From contig NC_049991.1 in the NCBI RefSeq assembly GCF_000003815.2, positions 17,642,580-17,704,579 of the forward strand: a stretch of 62,000 nucleotides of DNA, written 5' to 3'. Below, piece by piece: positions 10,890-20,485 of this stretch. The DNA comes from Branchiostoma floridae (lineage: Eukaryota; Chordata; Leptocardii; Amphioxiformes; Branchiostomatidae). The notes below the pieces were generated by a model. The model did no database searches, was not told the origin of the DNA, and saw only the letters and a list, made by a program, of their open reading frames with translations. The translations under genes were made by a program, and so were the position numbers. How positions within the stretch are numbered: the stretch's first letter is position 1; every line of letters starts with the position of its first letter.

Positions 10890-13800
10890 CTGTTATGAAT
10901 GGTACATACAACAAATTTTACTTGCCACGTCACTGTACTTTTCTGCAATAACTTTTTTGGATTCTAATTTTCTTTGAAGAGAGTCACTAAAAGAAAAAAA
11001 ATGCTGAACAGAAGATAATACTTCAGAAAGATATATGAAAGACATTGTTTATACATATATCAATATTTTTCTTCCTATTTTTTATTACATTTTAGTCTTG
11101 GTATCTAATGTGAACATAATTCATGAAACAGAAGGTGGACTCTCACTGCACTTGGGGCACCGGTGCGGCACTGCGGGGTTCGTTCACTGAGTCACTGCTG
11201 TGTTTTTTTCGCGAAATTCAATAATTTAGATATTGCGTAATACGTAAAAGTATGACTTACAACAACAAAATACACTAAACGTAAGAGATTTCGTTCTTTA
11301 TCTCTGAAATTCACTGAGTCATCAACAGACCCCGCAGTGCCGCACCGGTGCCCTCATGTCAGTGATACCCCCTTTCCACTAGGACGGGGCTCTCACCGCG
11401 CTCTCTGCAACCTAAAATTTGACAGATTGCTCAACGAATTGTATAGAAAAGAAACGAATCTTTTACACTTTGTATGTTTTGTTGTTTTCTCGGTCACGCG
11501 ATCGCCGTCTAGTGGAAAGGGGGCCTGAGAGACTACTAAATTGGCATTTTGAACTTCCATTGTTTTCTCATTAATGAATTAAGAAAGAATGAAGCCGTAA
11601 CGAACGTTGATACATGGGCATGAAAGAATTCTGAATCTGATTTTTAGGGCCATATTGATGACGTCATCAGGTTTCATTGCCCCTAATATGCACTTTGGTA
11701 CATACCACTGCAATGAACCTATGTTTTTCATGTGCATAATGATGAAAGCTACAAACTCCCTGTTGCGCAAATTGATATCTACTAACGATCTGTAATAGAT
11801 AGAAAATATTTTTCATCTAATTGAAAAAAAAATTTATTATTACGGATAGTTAGTAGATATCCATTTGCGCATCAGTAAGTTTGTAGCTTTCATAATTATG
11901 CACATGAAAAACATAGTTTCATTGCAGTGGTATGTACCAAAGTGCTGTATTTTGTCATAGAAAAAAAATTATACTAGGGACAATAGAACCTGATTACGTC
12001 ATCAATATGGCCCAATAAAATCAGATTTAGAATTTTTCATGCCCATCTATCAATATTCGTACGGCTCAATTCTGTCTTAATTCATTAGTGAGAAACCAAT
12101 GGAAGGTCAAAATGCCAATATAGCCAACCTAAATACCTTAAAGCAAAACCCAGAAACACCCACCTTCATGTACATAGCGACGCAGTTCTCTCCCTCGAAG
12201 AAGCGCCAAGAAGACTGCTTGACATTGTCTGGCTGACCAGAAGCCCAGTTCGTGTAGATAAACCGAGACCCATCCGTCCACTTCCATCCCCCCTTTTTGC
12301 GTGTTAGTCCGATCCAGACCCTTGGATCCCGACCCAATGAATTCGCGTTGGAGGCTGAAAGTAGAGGGAGTGGTCTTTGAGCTAGGGATGATGTAATTAT
12401 CAATCATCCTGTATGGTTATTGTTAGAGGCACTTCTTATGACACACAAAGTATTTAAAAAAAATACCGATTTTTTTTCATTCTTTCATTGACTTTAGAAT
12501 TCTATGACATTACTATCCGTTTTCCGATTCTTTTTTAAATTTACGGCATACACTTGCACGTTTACAGTTGTTTTGTAGGATTTTCAGCATGGTCGAAAAA
12601 AGTTATGTTTTTGGAAACGGACGAAAACTGATGCGCAAGAGGAGAATATCCTTGAAAGTTTAGCCGCAGGTTAAGCAAAACCATTGCTCCGTAAAACTTT
12701 CAATACTTGTTAAAGGCATGATCAAAGTAGCCATCGCATCGTGATTTGCTTAAGGCTGTGACTTGACTTGACTGAGTTACCNNNNNNNNNNNNNNNNNNN
12801 NNNNNNNNNNNNNNNNNNNNNNNNNNNNNNNNNNNNNNNNNNNNNNNNNNNNNNNNNNNNNNNNNNNNNNNNNNNNNNNNNAGGACAATTCCTGAATGGA
12901 ACAGCCTCTCCGCCCACATTGTAGACAGCCCCTCACTTGACACATTCAAGAACAGGTGGCAGTCATCGCATTCGTAGTCCAGCCGCTGCGCCTCCTCCAT
13001 CCGCGTGATATTCCTATGGGAAGTTTGCGGATTACGAACTAGAACTAGAACTATTTTCAACCCGGGCCTGTTTGAAGGGGGGGGGGGGTGACGATATGAG
13101 GGGGGGGGGTGCTTTTAAGGTTGAAACTCCTGTAACTCATAAAGGACTTATCATATTTCCATCACATTTTAGGTAATGATGTACAAGTACAACATGATGA
13201 CGTCATCTATTTGGTTGCATTAGCTGGAACCACGACAAATGGATATTGCCATAAAACTTCAACCCTGCCATGTCTGAAGAGGGTTTGAAGTCGTTGAACC
13301 CGGAACCCTTTTGAGGCATCAAAAGCTAATGGTTGAAGAAATACAGAATACAGAGCATGTACGTTTAGCCGTGAGCTTCGATCATATTCCATGGAGACAG
13401 ATCCCAAAGAAAGACCATGGATTTATATCTCATTGTCCACACAGCGTTCATATTCGTGGAAGTTTATAGAAAGCTTTATTGACACGACAGAAGTACAGCG
13501 ACTTTTCTACTCTTCTACTTACAGTACAACTTAACAGACATATGCGGATATCTATAGGTATGAATCAGTCAACATATTGGGTCTAGCATGTCATTTACAC
13601 CTACGTATGTTTTTGGTACATTCAGTCATGTCTGTGAAATGCTAGAAAAAAGGTTGTAGCTAATGCAGGTAATTAATTGTCAACTCAAACAAACGTCAAC
13701 ATCTTTATGACCAAAAACAAAATGCACTTACCCTCCTCAAATTCTGATCCATTCCTTCCAGGGGCACTGGGGAATTTGTAGTCACCATCTTTATCATCAA

Positions 13801-16800
13801 GGCATCGCCCATGTAGGCATGGTTCACTGGTAGGCTCAGGCACGTCTATGTGAAAGCAGCAAAGACTTTGACGAGTACGAGTAAAATTAATATAACTACT
13901 CATTATTACAATGAGCATTTGAATTGATGATCACAATCATACCTATTGACACTATGGCAAGGAATATAGAAATATGTTGAAACGATTGTGATTTTGTGAC
14001 TATGACTATGATTTAGTAAAACAAAATAAGTTTTCGTTTTGTTTTCGTAGAGTCAGTACCTTGAGCAGCCGACTATTTTAGCTGTATGTCTCGAAGCTTG
14101 ACTTAGAGCACGATCACAGTCGTTTCAGCTAGCCGAGCGGTACAATTCTTAAGCAGACGGCGACGAATTCGACCGCCGACACGGCACCTAGGCAGCTTTT
14201 TCAGTAAAGTAAGGAGGCAAACGCCCCTGCAGTTCCAGAGCAGCCTGCTGTGGGACCCAAACATACACTTCGTATTCCTTACTTCACAAACTATCTGCCA
14301 CCAAAAAATCAAGACCATAGCACATCCAGGTCAAAAGATTACAAAAACGGAATTTCTGCTGCAGTACCAATGTTACATACCAGGGGAGCAAAAATTGACC
14401 TTGACCTTTGTCTTTCCAACACCTACCAACATGTCAAATATCATTGAAATCCATCCACAGGTTCTTGAGTTATGCTGACTACAAAAATCCGGAAACGCAA
14501 ACAGACAGACACATCAAAAACTACGTCGATGTAGGTTAGACAGTCACATCCAGGTATGAATAAGATACGCCAAAAAGTAGTTACTCAAGCAACTGGATAT
14601 GATTTTGGAAACGGTCAGACGTTTCAACTAGAATCCAACAGTTTTCTTCAGTGACACTGAAGTGATCTGGAAGAAACGGGTCTTTTATACCCTAACTATG
14701 AATGAAGACAATTTTAGATGTCCAATTGTAATACAATTTTAGGCTGAAGAAAATTTGGATTCCAACAAAAGGAAAAGCAAAGTCAAGCTTAAGACAATTT
14801 TGGATGCTAAGGGAAATAAAACTAAGACACAGTTAATGCAAAGGAGTCAATTAGCTCCTGTTGTTTTGGTTACAGGAGCTACGTGTTTATTGGGGGTACC
14901 CGAAACTATATCTCCATTTTTCATGGAGAAAATAATGCAGCAGATATACCTGCGGTTGACATGATCACGGTGGTTGTGGTCGAAGTCTCAAATTCGACAC
15001 TGGTGTTCATCCACGATGGTGTAGCTTGTAGTTCTGATAGGGTGGAAGTTGAGGTACCAACGGTCGAACTATTCCCCATGTGCAATGCCATCGAGTAGTC
15101 TTTTTGATCCTTTAAATCAGTATACAAACAGGAAGGTACACAACTTTATATCATGGTTATTCAAATCAAAGTTAAAGTCCTTACAGACAACATCATGTTG
15201 AATGCTTGATTGAATTTTGTTCTGCTTTATGAAAAAGGATGAACTATTTCGTCTTAAGTATCACGTGGCTAAGTAGCAGGAAGCTTGCAGGAGGATGCAA
15301 TGCACAGTGGTAAAAAATTAAGAAAGACTGAATGCAGTTACAGGACTTCCCAAAGACTATAGATGCAGAATGCAGTGACTGATGATGATGTTGATTTGGC
15401 GTATCTTATTACCTGGATGTCTTCATCGACGAAGAGCTGAGTGGCGAGGATGGAGGCTGTAACAGCTGACGCCACCAGCAGGAGGCCGCAGACAAATAAG
15501 ACCCAAAACACGCCGCTGAGCTTAACGCTCTTCCACAGTTCCACCACGCGATCTGAAATTACCACAGAAAAGAGCACGTACAAAATCCACAACATCCTAA
15601 CATAGTTACGTAAAACCCAAAACACGCCGCTGAGCTTAACGCTGTTCCACAGTTCCACCATGCGATCTGAAATTACCACAGAAAAGAGCACGTACAAAAT
15701 CCACAACATCCTTACATAGTTACGTAAAACCCAAAACACGCCGCTGAGCTTAACGCTGTTCCATAGTTCCACCACGCGATCTGAAATTACCACAGAATAG
15801 AGCACGTACAAAATCCACAACATCCTTACATAGTTACGTAAAACCAAAAACACGCCGCTGAGCTTAACGCTGTTCCATAGTTCCACCACGCGATCTGAAA
15901 TTACCACAGAAAAGAGCACGTAGAAAATCCACAACATCCTTACATAGTTACGTAAAACCCAAAACACGCCGCTGAGCTTAACGCCGTTCCACATTTCCAC
16001 CACGCGATCTGAAATAGCATACCATATAAAATGTGAAAATGCTTAACATCCCCTTTCCATGGCTGCTCTGCAAGGGCGCTGTCACATAGGTCGTGCGATC
16101 GTCGATTTTGATGCCATACGATTTTCAAGCAGGCCGTGATAGAACCAACCAGCGACATGGATCCAAAACAGCATCTTGTGTACCAAGACAGTAGAACTTT
16201 GCAGTAGACGTAGCCTCAGAGGCGAGCCTAATAGTATAGTTTGCGACCCCAAATCTCGTGAATTTGTCTACATTCATGTGTATCACCCTTTATAGGAGGA
16301 ATAACTCGGGAATTGATTGACGGAATGTAGATAGCTTCAGATATTCCTACATAATTAAATGCTAATCATGCAGATCATGGACAAATTTGCATAATTAATG
16401 AGGACAGTTTATAAATACACCATGCCATATGTAACTAAAAAAGAAAAGAAATATTAGGCATAGTGTTAAGGATATATCCGATTGGAAAAAATTACCAAAA
16501 TTCCACTGCCATTCGTCCGCGCGTGCGCAATTGCACCATCCTTTTGAAAGGGAATAACTGGAAGGGGTTGACAGATCATCGTGATTTTTGATATGTAGAT
16601 AACTTATGACTATGATTTAGAGGGCCATCAATGCAAACCAGAGGCTAATTTACATAATTAATGTTTATAGTTCATTTAGACACAGTATTTCATTACTACT
16701 AGGGCACTTAAACATGACATATGTGACTAGAAGAGAAATATTGGTAGACATTATGCAAATATAATGTTAAATGACGAAATTCCATTGTTGCTACATAGTT

Positions 16801-19800
16801 GCGACATTCGATAGCAACATGTGCGTTAAGTGGAACATCCGTCAAAAAAGTGACCGGAATGGCCAGGTGGTCATTATGCAAAGGTTTGGCTCTACTAATG
16901 TCAGCTTCTGATTTCTTTATATGTGTAGGAAGATAAATGACCAAGTCTCTGTCGTGCTAATAACATCTCTCGGGTAACACAACCTGCTATGACCAGCATT
17001 AATCGACTACTCACAATTATACCTATTTGGACTAAAGGAAGAGAAGTGAACATGTATATGCATGTACGTACTGTGTTGACATCCAATATCAGTTAAGCTG
17101 CCTTTATTTATTTATTTATTTATTTATTCGTTCGGCTGTTTACAGACAGCCAGGGCTGCCCAACTAGCCATAGGCTATTGCCAAGGGCTAGCCCTGGGAG
17201 AGAACAATACATGTTACATATAAAATCATTGCAGTAAACATTGTCAATATAAAAACACTATCATTAACATAGCAAAATGGTTACAAATTTACAAATGTTC
17301 ATCGTATATATATATATATATACATCATATACAATATGTACACATAGGAAATCACATAGCATGGTGTAGTACATGTTAGTTAACAGAGAATGGGTCTCCT
17401 AGGGACAACCAGGCTTTGGCCTTGAAGGAGGGCAATGTGCGAGCTGTCTGGGTATCAGGTGGAAGAATGTTCCACAACTGAGTGGCTCTGTGGAAGAAGG
17501 TTTTCTGGGTGCGTGCACTTTTGGGAATTGGTATGGACAGGTTGTTTCCGTTTCTAAGAGGGTATCTAGATTGAATGGCTGATGATCTGGTAGTGGGTAC
17601 GAGATTGCAGAGGTGGGGTGGGCAGTGTCCATTCCTCAGTTTGTAGAGGGTAGTCAGAGAGTGGAATTTGCGACGGAAGATGAGCGATGGAAGACCAAGG
17701 TGGGCGTAGACGGTACGATAGGAAGGGTAAGGAAAGCCGTGGAGTCCGCTTATCAGTCTGGCGACCCGGTACTGAACAGATTCGATGAGTTTTTCGTCCC
17801 GTTTGGTGAGACCGGACCAAACGATGTCTGCGTATTCCAGCACCGGTCTAGTCAAGGTTTTGTACAACTGTAGTAGTGTGGTCTTGGGGAATTTATTCCG
17901 TAGACAGCAGAGCATGCCGGCTGTACGTCTGGCCTTGTTTGTTGTAGCTTCAACATGGAGGGACCAGGTGAGTTTGTGAGTCATGGTGACGCCTTGTCGT
18001 GCAGTTTCAAAATAAACTAAAAAAAAGCAATGTCATGTCCTCTATCTAATATGTTTTAATAACATTGACCACCATGAAATTCTATTTGTATCTTTTAGCT
18101 CTAGAATTTGATTTATATCTGAAGGTACCTTTAGCTTTGAAACCAAAGTGAATGTGGGTTTCTCTGAGTTCATATGAGTTAGGTCTCAAATAGAATATGT
18201 TTTCGTCGTGGGAACGCTTCTTCAGGTTTCTCTATGACATTCCTTCACCAAGGTATGAAACTGAACACCTTGCATTTATACAAATATATAGCATTATCGT
18301 ATTATGTTATACCGGAGAGGAGATAGGCGCCGCCAGGGGACTAAAATGCCTACTGATACAGCATAACATGTTGTGCTGCCCCTGCGGCTGATTAATCAGC
18401 CTACGGCGGGACGAACGAACGAACGAATAGCATTATCTGACTTATTTATTAACTCACACCAATACCCTTTTGTACCATGTTGCATTAATGTTCTGTTCGC
18501 ATATGCTGTAGCATTGTAATCTAAGCAAATTTAAAGTTGAACTTTTGGGGCGTTTTATAACCTATCAAGTGTTATATAAAATACACTGTATTGAGTTGTT
18601 TTTCTATCCAAAATCATGAAAGAACTGTTAAGTATTTCCTAGAACTGTGCTCTATTGTTGAATATTTCATGTTCACATACCTCTAGCCTTGTGCGCACAG
18701 CTGACGTCCTCTGGATCGTTGTATCCGTAAACGTCCTCCGGTTTGTCATATTTGTAAATATCCTCCGGTTTGTCTATTCCGTGGACATCTTCCGGTTTGT
18801 CGTATTTGTAGACATCCTCCGGTTTGTCATTTTTGTGAACATCTTCCGGTTTGTTTTGTCCGTAAACATCCTCCGGTTTGTCATATTTGTAGACATCCTC
18901 CGGTTTGTCGTTTTCGTGGACATCTTCCGTTTTTTTGTGTCTGTAAACTTCTTCCGGTTTGTCGTTTCCGTAGACATCTTCCGGTTTGTCGTATTTATAA
19001 ACATGATCCGGTTTGTTCTGTCCGTAAACATCCTCCGGTTTGTCGTATTTGTAAACACCTTCCGGTTTGTCATGTCCGTCAACATCGTCCAGTTTGACGT
19101 GTCCGTAAACATTCTCCGGTTTGTCGTATTTGTAAACACCCTCCGGTTTGTTCTGTCCGTAAACATCTTCCGGTTTGTCGTATTTGTAAACAGCCTCCGG
19201 TTTGTCGTGTCCGTAAACAGCCTCCGGTTTGTTCTGTCCGTAAACATCTTCCGGTTTGTCGTATTTGTAAGCAGCCTCCGGTTTGTCGTGTCCGTAAACA
19301 GCCTCCGGTTTGTTCTGTCCGTAAACATCGTCCAGTTTGACGTGTCCGAAAACATCTTCCGGTTTGTCGTATTTGTAAACACCTTCCGGTTTGTCATGTC
19401 TATAAACATCTTTCGGTTTGTAGTGTCCGTAAATATCCTCCTGTTTGTCGTAGTTGTTAACATCCTCTGCTTTGTCGTGTCCGTAAACATCTTCCGGTTT
19501 GTTTTGTCCGTAAACATCATCCGGTTTGTCGTATTTATAAAAATGTTCCGGTTTGTCATGGCTGTAGACATCTTCTGGCTTGTCGTGTCCGTCAACATCC
19601 TCTGGTTTGTCATGTCCGGAAACATCTTCCAGTTTGACGTGTCCGAAAACATTTTCCGGTTTGTCGTATTTGTAAACACCTTCCGGTTTGTCGTGACCGT
19701 AGACATCCTCCGGTTTGCCATAGTGATGCTCGGGACACACGACCACGTGGTCTACTGTCTTGTACAGATCGGTGTGCGGGTCACTCCATGATGTTGTAGG

Positions 19801-20226
19801 CTGATGCTGGTCCACCGAAGTGACACCATGATTCGTAGTAGCCTGTTCCATGTGGAGTGTAGGACCGGTACCCGAGCTACCACCTGCCTCTTCTGTAGCT
19901 AGAGTAGGACTGGAGTCATCGCCTGTCTCTTCGGCGATGCCTGTAGGATGGGTGTCATTACCAGTGGCGGCACCATCAGACGTAAACATAGTGGCCTGTT
20001 CCATGTGGACTGTAGGAACGGAGTCACTGCTTGCCTCTTCTGTAGCTAGATTAGAATCGATGTCACAGCTTATATCTTCTGCGATGCCTGTAGAATGAAT
20101 GTCGTTACCAGAGGCGCCACCACCAGTGGTACCGTCAGTCTCTGCTGTAGTAGCTGGAGGCACGTTTCCTCCCGCCGGGTTTTCTGGCTCTTGCGTGGGC
20201 GGTGGGGTTGAGTAGGTGACCTCCAT
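10767..20226 (-). CDS. gene A: type II membrane C-type lectin with tyrosine-repeat cytoplasmic tail
   Basis: Visible exons in transcript order: 20226-18681, 15552-15413, 15109-14950, 13845-13732, 12354-12164 and 10889-10767 (2274 nt, 757 aa plus stop). Junction phases are 1, 0, 1, 1, 0. Residues 1-515 are a Ser/Thr/Gly/Pro/Glu-rich head plus about 38 nine-residue KPEDVY units. Residues 516-562 carry the membrane segment, 563-615 a Ser/Thr stalk, 616-653 a decayed EGF module, and 654-757 the last two thirds of a C-type lectin domain. There is no signal peptide; basic residues precede the hydrophobic stretch, predicting N-in/C-out. The exon for the first third of the lectin fold (present in paralogue B) is not visible; a 100-N gap lies where it should be. 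The frame stays open without it. Gene B is an inverted paralogue starting at 34076. Confidence 0.8.
11132..11364. mobile_element. MITE family 1 (TTAA type), copy 1
   Basis: Long inverted termini: TCACTGCACTTGGGGCACCG at the left, and CCGCAGTGCCGCACCGGTGC at the right. The core contains TAGATATTGCGTAATACGTA. The family recurs at 46613-46800, 52797-53043, 57884-58096 and 59067-59265. Confidence 0.8.
11365..11527. mobile_element. MITE family 2, copy 1
   Basis: Termini are inverted repeats: CCCCTTTCCACTAGGACGG at the left and CGCCGTCTAGTGGAAAGGGG at the right. The interior holds CCTAAAATTTGACAGATTG. It abuts the preceding MITE directly. Other copies lie at 26245-26480, 55509-55735 and 56598-56830. 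Confidence 0.75.
11540..12121. mobile_element. long foldback element, about 270-bp arms
   Basis: The left arm (from TTGGCATTTTGAACTTCCAT through CACTTTGGTACATACCACTG) is repeated in reverse complement at the right (CAGTGGTATGTACCAAAGTG through ATGGAAGGTCAAAATGCCAA). The arms meet near 11815-11830. It lies in gene A's last intron, about 45 bp past the 5' splice site at 12163. A second, left-truncated copy lies at 27500-27830. Confidence 0.8.
12164..12354 (-). CDS. gene A exon: central C-type lectin segment with QPD
   Basis: 191 nt between acceptor ACTTTCAG and donor AAG/GTGGGT. It encodes VWIGLTRKKGGWKWTDGS, YTNWASGQPDN and GENCVAMYMK. WIGL is the conserved hydrophobic core motif. QPD at the primary calcium/sugar site is, in vertebrate lectins, the galactose-type triplet. 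Sugar preference here is inference. Confidence 0.88.
12782..12881. other. assembly gap (100 N)
   Basis: Exactly 100 N, the usual placeholder for a gap of unknown length. It lies in the gene A interval where the first lectin exon is expected. Confidence 0.95.
12882..12990 (+). mobile_element. non-LTR retrotransposon RT tail fragment at gap edge
   Basis: The plus-strand translation gives TIPEWNSLSAHIVDSPSLDT then FKNRW, the extreme C-terminus of CR1-like reverse transcriptases. The rest of the element presumably caused the assembly gap. Confidence 0.65.
12991..13731. other. gene A intron, no exon seen
   Basis: Contains G homopolymers near 13077-13110. I searched the minus strand for the missing first lectin exon (C-x-x-G-W ... 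C-Y-K, ending in phase 1) and did not find it. Confidence 0.4.
13732..13845 (-). CDS. gene A EGF-like exon, decayed
   Basis: 114 nt, phase 1-1, acceptor TTTCACATAG, donor G/GTAAGTG. It encodes VPEPTSEPCLHGRCLD then DGDYKFPSAPGRNGSEFEEG. Aligned to the gene B modules ([17 protein letters not shown]), four of the six cysteines are gone. Splice sites and frame remain intact, so the segment is probably translated but cannot form the EGF disulfides. Confidence 0.75.
14110..14530 (+). mobile_element. probable tRNA-derived SINE
   Basis: The head resembles a tRNA: TAGCCGAGCGGT (A-box-like) then GAATTCGACCGCC (B-box-like). The body includes TTGACCTTGACCTTTG and ATCCATCCACAGGTTCTTGA. The tail ends near CAGACAGACAC. 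This head-body-tail order is that of a SINE. Only one copy is visible here, so the family assignment is inference. Confidence 0.45.
14540..14700. repeat. dispersed element (family best seen at 47075-47300)
   Basis: Shares TAAGATACGCCAAAAAGTAG, CTCAAGCAACTGGATATG and TTTTGGAAACGGTCAGACG with copies at 20878-21120 and 47075-47300. Confidence 0.65.
14950..15109 (-). CDS. gene A juxtamembrane exon
   Basis: 160 nt, starting in phase 0 and ending in phase 1 (donor GCAG/GTATAT). It encodes a Ser/Thr-rich stalk starting DQKDYSMALHMGNSSTVGTS, aligning with DQGVLMAFYMGNGSTVGTS of gene B (39776-39926). Several N-glycosylation sequons are present (NSS, NTS). Confidence 0.8.
15413..15552 (-). CDS. gene A transmembrane exon (full copy)
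   Basis: Acceptor GTGGTAATTTCAG, donor CATCCAG/GTAATA. It completes Asp with the previous exon and encodes RVVELWKSVKLSG then a hydrophobic span ending ILATQLFVDEDIQ. Basic residues precede and acidic residues follow the membrane segment, supporting cytoplasmic N-terminus topology. The donor region matches a dispersed repeat (see findings). Confidence 0.85.
15413..16008 (-). repeat. five tandem 114-bp copies of 3' splice site plus half transmembrane exon
   Basis: Acceptors lie at 16008, 15894, 15780, 15666 and 15552, exactly 114 bp apart. Each unit has the acceptor, 57 nt of the transmembrane exon (RVVELWNSVKLSGVFWVL), a GTAACT/GTAAGG donor-like stretch and the next polypyrimidine tract. Only the last unit continues into the full membrane segment. 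The whole array is open in the coding frame (38 residues per unit). Confidence 0.9.
17103..18000 (-). mobile_element. 5'-truncated non-LTR retrotransposon (CR1/Jockey-like RT)
   Basis: The minus-strand ORF 17984-17376 (202 codons) is an intact RT C-terminus: HKLTWSLHVEATTNKARR, LTRPVLEYADIVWSGLTKR, VQYRVARLISGL and FFHRATQLWNILPPDTQ. Downstream is a short 3' UTR and an (AAATAAAT)n tail at 17103-17128. It lies in gene A's first intron in the same orientation. The ORF is not broken, suggesting a fairly recent insertion. Confidence 0.85.
18300..18430. mobile_element. retroelement 3' tail with GAAC repeats
   Basis: The sequence ends in GCCTACGGCGGGACGAACGAACGAACGAAT, a short unique tail followed by a tetranucleotide repeat, as at LINE or SINE 3' ends. 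No coding part is present. Confidence 0.4.
18681..20226 (-). CDS. gene A exon 1: cytoplasmic head and tyrosine-repeat domain
   Basis: 1546 nt from ATG 20226-20224 to donor G/GTATGTG. The head is low-complexity with two internal repeats of a GNDTHPTGIAEE-type unit. The tail holds about 38 units of nine residues, consensus KPEDVYGHD alternating with KPEDVYKYD or KPEDVYGQN, ending YGYNDPEDVSCAHKARG. Units vary, unlike the uniform array of gene B. The start is supported by upstream sequence shared with gene B up to its ATG. Function unknown; the regular Tyr after acidic residues suggests kinase substrates. Confidence 0.85.
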
Positions 20227-20275
20227 GTTTGTTTCCTAGCAACGAAAATTGATTGTTACAAGCCGAAAAACAAAT
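20227..20275 (-). promoter_or_regulatory. conserved 5' flank of gene A
   Basis: On the minus strand GTAACAATCA, then TTGCTAGGAAACAAAC abuts the ATG, nearly identical to the flank of gene B (34031-34075). It may be conserved 5' UTR; TTGCTAG could also be the 3' splice site of an upstream untranslated exon. Confidence 0.55.
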
Positions 20276-20329
20276 TCGAGATATTAACTTGAAAGCTCAT
20301 CTGTATTGGCAGAAGTAATTATTGGACTG

Positions 20330-20485
20330 GTTAAACTGTAATATCCAACACAAAAATTGGACTAACCAACATTTTCGACTGAACAGCACCAGTCTTTGTC
20401 AATGAATAAACAATCCACTGCTGTCGTGACGTCACGTTTAAATTTGGGTGAGTCCAATTTTTGTGTTGAATATTACAGTTTAAAT
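20330..20485. mobile_element. small foldback element
   Basis: TTAAACTGTAATATCCAACA at the left is reverse-complementary to TTGAATATTACAGTTTAAA at the right, with AAAATTGGACT / AGTCCAATTTT inside. It lies about 100 bp upstream of the gene A start. Confidence 0.7.

Noticed and set aside
12700-13060. Open frames spanning 12782-12881
   Set aside because: They exist only because N codons are not stops; the region is an assembly gap.
13207-13407. Missing first lectin exon of gene A on the minus strand
   Set aside because: The open frame lacks the C-x-x-G-W and C-Y-K motifs and has no phase-1 splice sites in the right places.
15338-16003. A separate 221-codon multi-pass membrane protein gene
   Set aside because: The frame is the gene A membrane-exon array plus short extension; acceptors, phases and the paralogue show that it belongs to gene A. 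Whether read-through forms exist is kept as a finding.
17376-17984. A host gene of 202 codons on the minus strand
   Set aside because: Residue motifs are those of a non-LTR reverse transcriptase C-terminus and a microsatellite tail follows; it is a truncated LINE.
18655-19791. Long open frame (378 codons) with repeated hydrophobic FVVSVNIFRFV units, plus strand
   Set aside because: It is the antisense of gene A exon 1; the sense frame has a proper start context, donor, paralogue and downstream exons. The antisense frame has none of these.
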